DNA of 64,000 bases, from positions 663,320 to 727,319 of the forward strand of contig NZ_JACHGE010000001.1 in assembly GCF_014202225.1 (NCBI RefSeq), in the 5' to 3' direction. The notes under the pieces were generated by a model. The model ran no database searches, was not told the origin of the DNA, and worked only from the letters and a program-made list of their open reading frames with translations. Positions 59,542-64,000 of the stretch are shown in pieces (the first letter of the stretch is position 1; every line of letters starts with the position of its first letter). Made by a program: the position numbers and the translations under genes. This stretch comes from Algibacter amylolyticus. Its GTDB lineage: Bacteria > Bacteroidota > Bacteroidia > Flavobacteriales > Flavobacteriaceae.

Positions 59542-62424
59542 TTATTTTTTAAATAAATCGTATTTTAAACCTATAGTAAAACGTTGACCATAGTACTCAC
59601 TTTGCATGGTACGGCTACTTACACCTTGGTAAAAACGTAATGGTTGGTTAGTAATATTGTTTAAACTTGTATAAGCGCTTAAACCGTTACCAAAGGTATA
59701 GTTAGCATTAAAGTCTAAGAAAAATTGTTTGTCGTAGTAACGATCTTCAAAGGCATTACCTCCAATTTCATCAATATAAGAGTCCGAGAAGTTACTTGAA
59801 AGGCGAACGCTAAGCTTTTTATTTGCATATGCTAATGAGGCATTAAACATATTTGGAGCAGTGTTTGGTAAGCCCAAATCGTCGCGTTCGTCGCCATCTT
59901 CGTTTCTAATACCATTAGCATTAGAAGTAAGGTGCGTGTAGTTTAAATAAATACTTAAATCTTTAGCAAAACCTGGTAAGAAATCTAGTTTTCTTTGGAA
60001 AGCAAACTCGAAGCCTAAAACCGAAGCGTCATCGCCGTTTAAAGGCTGGTACACTTCGTAACCAGTAGTATCATCGCCATAAGTGTTATCGGTTGTTTCG
60101 GTTTGGTAGGTGTAAATAAAGTCGTTTATTTTTTTATAGAATACACCTCCAGATAAAATACCTACAGATTTAAAATAGTGTTCTGCCATAACATCAAAAT
60201 TCATAGATGTTGTTGGGTCTAAATCTGGGTTACCAAGTACAATTTCGCTGTCTTCATTAATTATTTCTGCTCTAGGAATTAGGTCTGCGTAGTTTGGTCG
60301 CGCTAAGGTATTGGTCCATGCAAAACGAAAAACTGTATTATCGTTTAAATCATATTTAAAATGTAAGCCCGGTAAAATGTTAACGTAAGAGTTTGTTTCT
60401 TTAACGGCTTCAACAATAATGTCTTCATCAATGCCTGCATCTTCATCTTCTTCAATAAATGTTAATCTGTAACCTTCAGAATCTAAATTGGTACTTTCAA
60501 TTCTAACCCCAGCTAAAACACTTAATTTATCTGTTAATTGTTGATTAGTCATTACGTAACCAGCATAAACATTTTCGTTAACATCAAAATTTCCGCTTTG
60601 GTACTCATCTACTAAATCTTCACCTTTAAATAGTGTAGCGTCTGTAAAATTTAAACTTCCAAGAAATTCTGGAGTAGCAAAAGAGCCTACTGCATATTGT
60701 TGTCCTGCTAAAAAATCTGAGTCTGAATAATTTCTAGTAGGAAGAGTTCCTAGTAAATCGAAGGCAGCATCTTCAGGAGAATATTCGGTAAAATCATTAT
60801 CTCTGTTTTTGTTTTTAAAACGCCCACGAACACCAAATTTTAAAAAGCCATCGTTGCTATTAAATAAGTTTAATGGTAATTTAAAGTTTACAAATACATT
60901 TACATCGTTTTCTTCGGTGTATTGGTTTTCTTCGGTTAGTTCGTCAAACTCAAAATTATTATATGCGGCATCATCTGCGTTAACTGGAGTGTATAGCGGG
61001 TATTTTGAGTCGTTGTTATAATTTATGCTATACTCGCTTTCGTGAACTAAATAACGCTCGTTTAAGCGCTCCTCTGAGGCTTTTGCATACGAGGTCATCC
61101 AATCTACTTGTAAGTTTTTAATTAAATGGTTTCCGCCTAAACTGAAGTTTAACATACGTTGGTCTTCTAAACGCGTATTTTTGTTTCGGTTATTATCAAT
61201 TCCAGCTTTTGTTTCGCGTTTTGCTTCAACTGGAAACATGGTTAAGTTTCCGTTTCCATCAACTGTAAAATCGCCTGCTTCAATATCTTCACCATCTAAA
61301 ATTTCTTGTTCTAGAACAAAGCGGTTTTCGCGATCGTCTCTCCAGTTGTAAATAGATTTAAAATAGATGCTGTTGTTGTCGTTAAATTTATAATCGAAAT
61401 TGGCTGAAAAACTTCTACGAATTCGTTGCACTAAATATTGTCTTATTTCGAATACGTTTGTATACGGGTTAACATCAACTTCCTCCAGGTTATCTTCGTC
61501 GCCATTGTTATATTCAAACTCGTCGGTCCATTCGGCTTCAAAATTATCGCTTCCAAAATCGTTATCGTTTATGGATGTTGATACTAGCCATCCAAATTTT
61601 CCGTTGTCGCTTCTATCTCCTAATAAAAACGATCCATTTAAAATTCGTTTTCCTGTAATAGAATTTACCCCAGAACCTGCGGTTGCAGATAACCTGAATC
61701 CTTGAGGCGATGTGCGAGTAATTAAATTTACAGAACCACCAAGCGCATCGGCATCCATATCTGGAGTAACGGCCTTGTTAACTTCTACGGTTTGAATCAT
61801 ATCCGATGGAATTAAGTCCATTTGTACTTCTCTATTGTCTCCTTCGGCAGAAGGAATTCGGCTTCCGTTTAAGGTAACCGAGTTTAGTTGAGGTGCTAAA
61901 CCTCTAATAATAATGTTTCTTGCTTCACCTTGATCTACTTTCATGGTAATACCTGGTATACGCTTAACGGCATCTCCAATATTCGCATCTGGGAATTTGC
62001 CTATTTGATCGGTAGAAACAATGTTTGTAATGTTGGTTTTATTTTTTTGCGTATTTAATGCTCTAGCTTGACTACCAATAGAGTAGGCTGTAAGTTCAAC
62101 GGCCTCTAATTCTGTATTTTCGGCAGATAAGTGGATGTTTACCGATACCGTTTTACCTGCAGTTATTGTAATGGTTTCATTATAATCAGCATAGCCTATA
62201 TACTCGATTAGTAAGTTGTAGTTGCCCTCTGGAATATCTACTAAAGTAAATTTACCATCAAAATTAGAAACCGCACCTTTTTTAAGCTCTGAAATGACCA
62301 CTGTTGCTCCTGGTACTGTAATACCATTACTATCTGTTATAACACCTTGTACATTTCCGCTTTGCGAAAAGACATAAGAGGTTATTAACATGGTTAAAAA
62401 TGTTATAAAATGAAATTTTCTCAT
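59542..62424 (-). CDS. TonB-dependent receptor linked to phytase
   Basis: Outer-membrane transporter, 960 residues: signal peptide (about 1-20, ending YVFSQ), carboxypeptidase-regulatory-like domain (about 23-108), plug (about 130-245, with IPGITMKVDQGEARNIIIRG and DALGGSVNLITR), and a barrel of about 700 residues ending FTIGLKYDLFKK. It belongs to the TonB receptor group first described in Caulobacter-type oligotrophs. Operon pairing with phytase suggests import of phytate, its breakdown products or their metal complexes (inference). No SusD gene is present. Confidence 0.92.
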   Translation of the reverse strand: MRKFHFITFLTMLITSYVFSQSGNVQGVITDSNGITVPGATVVISELKKGAVSNFDGKFTLVDIPEGNYNLLIEYIGYADYNETITITAGKTVSVNIHLSAENTELEAVELTAYSIGSQARALNTQKNKTNITNIVSTDQIGKFPDANIGDAVKRIPGITMKVDQGEARNIIIRGLAPQLNSVTLNGSRIPSAEGDNREVQMDLIPSDMIQTVEVNKAVTPDMDADALGGSVNLITRTSPQGFRLSATAGSGVNSITGKRILNGSFLLGDRSDNGKFGWLVSTSINDNDFGSDNFEAEWTDEFEYNNGDEDNLEEVDVNPYTNVFEIRQYLVQRIRRSFSANFDYKFNDNNSIYFKSIYNWRDDRENRFVLEQEILDGEDIEAGDFTVDGNGNLTMFPVEAKRETKAGIDNNRNKNTRLEDQRMLNFSLGGNHLIKNLQVDWMTSYAKASEERLNERYLVHESEYSINYNNDSKYPLYTPVNADDAAYNNFEFDELTEENQYTEENDVNVFVNFKLPLNLFNSNDGFLKFGVRGRFKNKNRDNDFTEYSPEDAAFDLLGTLPTRNYSDSDFLAGQQYAVGSFATPEFLGSLNFTDATLFKGEDLVDEYQSGNFDVNENVYAGYVMTNQQLTDKLSVLAGVRIESTNLDSEGYRLTFIEEDEDAGIDEDIIVEAVKETNSYVNILPGLHFKYDLNDNTVFRFAWTNTLARPNYADLIPRAEIINEDSEIVLGNPDLDPTTSMNFDVMAEHYFKSVGILSGGVFYKKINDFIYTYQTETTDNTYGDDTTGYEVYQPLNGDDASVLGFEFAFQRKLDFLPGFAKDLSIYLNYTHLTSNANGIRNEDGDERDDLGLPNTAPNMFNASLAYANKKLSVRLSSNFSDSYIDEIGGNAFEDRYYDKQFFLDFNANYTFGNGLSAYTSLNNITNQPLRFYQGVSSRTMQSEYYGQRFTIGLKYDLFKK

Positions 62425-62453
62425 GGTTGTTGTTAATTAATTTTGGCTTGATG

Positions 62454-62461
62454 CAAAACTA
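62454..62461 (-). promoter_or_regulatory. Promoter -7 box for the phytase operon
   Basis: On the minus strand TAGTTTTG matches TAnnTTTG, 29 bp before the receptor start. Confidence 0.5.
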
Positions 62462-62587
62462 TATGCACAACATGGCTTTAAGCTAAAATTGATGTTAACA
62501 AACGGTAATTAGTGAGTGAATACCACCTATAAATGATAGCAACATTAACATTGGGGTAATATTGACTTGATAGTTTTTTAACCTAGG

Positions 62588-64000
62588 TTAAAGGTTTAAA
62601 ATATAGGCTTGTAAGTCGTTTTTTGAAGTTATTGGCAGCTTCTTTCGCATTCTATAACGGGCTATACGAACACTATCGGGTGTAATGTTTAAAATTGAAG
62701 CTATAGCTTTTGAAGATAAGTTTAACCTAAGCAACATACATAAACGCATTTCGGAGGATGTTAACTCTTCATGAACTTGCTCTTTTAAGGTTGTAAAAAA
62801 ATTAGGGTTTATTTGGCTGAAATAAGCCATAAGTTCCGTCCATTCATTTTCTTTTGATAAATCGGAATTAATATCTTTTATAATATTGGGGAGTTTGGTT
62901 TTTACAAAGTCTCCATTTCTGGTTTTTAAATTATTAAGTGTTCTAGAAACATCGGCTAGCAGTTTATTTTTATGCGCTAAGTTTAAACTATAGTTTGTTA
63001 AGGCCGAAATTTTAATATCGATCTCTCTTTTTAACGATGCTTCTTGGGCTGTTTTAATGTTTAGATCGGCCTGCAGTAATTTCTGTTTGTATTTTAGTAG
63101 TTTCTGCTCTTGTTTTTTGCGTTTTTTTAAATGTATTAACCAAACTACAAAAACTATAATAATAGCAATACTTATTAGTGCTATGGCTATTTGTCGTGTT
63201 TCACTAATTTTATTTTGTTTGTTAAGTATAGCAACTTGAGCTTCTTTTTCCTTTACATTATAAAGTACTTCCATGGCGCTTACCAATTGCATGTTTTGGT
63301 TTTTTAAAGCTTGCTCTTGAATTGTTTTTTGTTGATTTAAGTAGGTGTATGCTTTTTCAAAATGCTGTAACTCTGCATATGTTCTAGCTAAATCTTTTAG
63401 AGCACTTTCCTCTTGTTGTTTATTATGTTCTTGTCTTGCTAACTGCAAAGCGCGTTGGGTTAATTCTAGCGCTTGCTTATATTTTTTCTGTTTTCTATTA
63501 ACATCGGATAGATTGTTAATAATATTAATTTTTAAATTAGTGGTGCTGTCTGTTTCAAAATTATAAGCTTTGGTAAAGTACTTGTATGCTAAATCAAACT
63601 GTTCTAAATCTTCATAAATACTGCCAATATTTTCGTTGGTTAGGGCTATACCTGTGCTATCGCTAAGTGTTTCAAAAATAATTAAACTTTGTTTTTGGTA
63701 GTTTAGTGCTTTATCATAATGGCCTTGCTTTTCATAAACGCTTCCAATTATAGCACTGGCACTTGCTAGTCCTTTTTGGTATGGTATTAAATTTCCAATA
63801 GAAATGCTTCTTTGTGAATACTCTAAAGCTTTATCGTACTGTTTTAAATGAAGATGAATGGAAGCAATTTTATTATTGGCATAAACATAAAGAGTATCTT
63901 TTTTTAAGTAAATATCTTGAGCTTGGTGATAGTTTCTTATGGCTTCGCTATCTAAACCTAAGTGTTTATAGAAATTAGCTAAAAAAATATAATTTCTAGC
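62588..64000 (-). CDS. TPR-containing LuxR-like transcriptional regulator (N-terminus beyond window)
   Basis: The frame is open from the stop at 62588 to the right window edge, giving at least 471 residues; the protein starts outside. The outer part consists of repeated TPR units (for example QYDKALEYSQRSI, HYDKALNYQKQSL, QFDLAYKYFTKAY, KYKQALELTQRAL). A transmembrane helix (IALISIAIIIVFVVWLI, near 63130-63190) follows, then a coiled coil, and at the C-terminus a LuxR/GerE-like helix-turn-helix (LTSSEMRLCMLLRLNLSSKA, then IASILNITPDSVRIARYRMR). Such membrane TPR-HTH proteins are common next to flavobacterial transport loci. It probably regulates the phytase operon that starts 163 bp downstream (inference). 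Confidence 0.88.
   Translation of the reverse strand, partial: ARNYIFLANFYKHLGLDSEAIRNYHQAQDIYLKKDTLYVYANNKIASIHLHLKQYDKALEYSQRSISIGNLIPYQKGLASASAIIGSVYEKQGHYDKALNYQKQSLIIFETLSDSTGIALTNENIGSIYEDLEQFDLAYKYFTKAYNFETDSTTNLKINIINNLSDVNRKQKKYKQALELTQRALQLARQEHNKQQEESALKDLARTYAELQHFEKAYTYLNQQKTIQEQALKNQNMQLVSAMEVLYNVKEKEAQVAILNKQNKISETRQIAIALISIAIIIVFVVWLIHLKKRKKQEQKLLKYKQKLLQADLNIKTAQEASLKREIDIKISALTNYSLNLAHKNKLLADVSRTLNNLKTRNGDFVKTKLPNIIKDINSDLSKENEWTELMAYFSQINPNFFTTLKEQVHEELTSSEMRLCMLLRLNLSSKAIASILNITPDSVRIARYRMRKKLPITSKNDLQAYILNL

Overview
This 64 kb window is chromosomal DNA from a member of the Flavobacteriaceae (Bacteroidota), most likely marine. The sequence is AT-rich. It carries SusC/SusD pairs and TonB-dependent receptors, the type IX secretion and gliding genes sprA, porP/sprF-like and a remB-like gene, several TTG starts, almost no Shine-Dalgarno sites, and many promoters with the Bacteroidota -7 box TAnnTTTG. 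No tRNA, rRNA, CRISPR array, transposase or prophage gene was seen.

Layout. Positions 1-15.7 kb hold a fructan/sucrose utilisation locus: a GH32 fructanase (cut by the window edge), SusC, SusD, a PfkB fructokinase, a LacI-type regulator, a second TonB receptor, a glutaredoxin-like protein, an MFS sugar transporter, a second PfkB kinase and a GH13 sucrose-phosphorylase-like enzyme. Two near-identical palindromic operators lie between the regulator and the second receptor. The inferred path is: polymer or sucrose is taken across the outer membrane by SusCD or the receptor, cut by GH32 in the periplasm, carried inward by the MFS protein, then phosphorylated or phosphorolysed in the cytoplasm. 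From 15.8 to 31.2 kb lie housekeeping and envelope genes: malic enzyme-phosphotransacetylase fusion, ruvA, the giant sprA, gcvH, a VanZ-like protein, two TonB proteins, and a RemB-like outer-membrane protein that carries the same TonB C-terminal-like domain.

From 31.4 to 34.9 kb is a looser region with an amidohydrolase, a REP-type inverted doublet, a small membrane-protein gene broken at a nine-A run, and a metallo-beta-lactamase-fold enzyme. From 35 to 40.8 kb is a respiratory cluster: heme O synthase, two cytochrome oxidase subunit III proteins, subunit IV, a degenerate SCO-like protein, a true SCO copper chaperone, DUF420 and a small CxxC protein. From 40.9 to 47.8 kb is a tripartite MacB-like exporter (ATPase, two permeases, membrane fusion protein, TolC-type channel), followed by a thioredoxin and tsaB. 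From 47.8 to 52.8 kb are MscS, DUF1304, dodecin, an Nfu protein, a PorP/SprF protein and a VWA lipoprotein. From 53.0 to 58.4 kb are a LytS/LytTR-type two-component pair, a gamma-carbonic anhydrase and small genes. From 58.5 kb to the end is a phytase plus TonB-receptor operon preceded by a TPR-LuxR-type regulator that runs off the window.

The most unusual signal is a dispersed, structured intergenic repeat present in four degenerate copies (26.2, 36.5, 38.3 and 57.5 kb). Two of these copies, in opposite orientation, bracket the coxIII-coxIV pair. A second, unrelated element at 33.26-33.38 kb is an inverted pair of REP-like hairpins whose stems differ by compensatory base changes.
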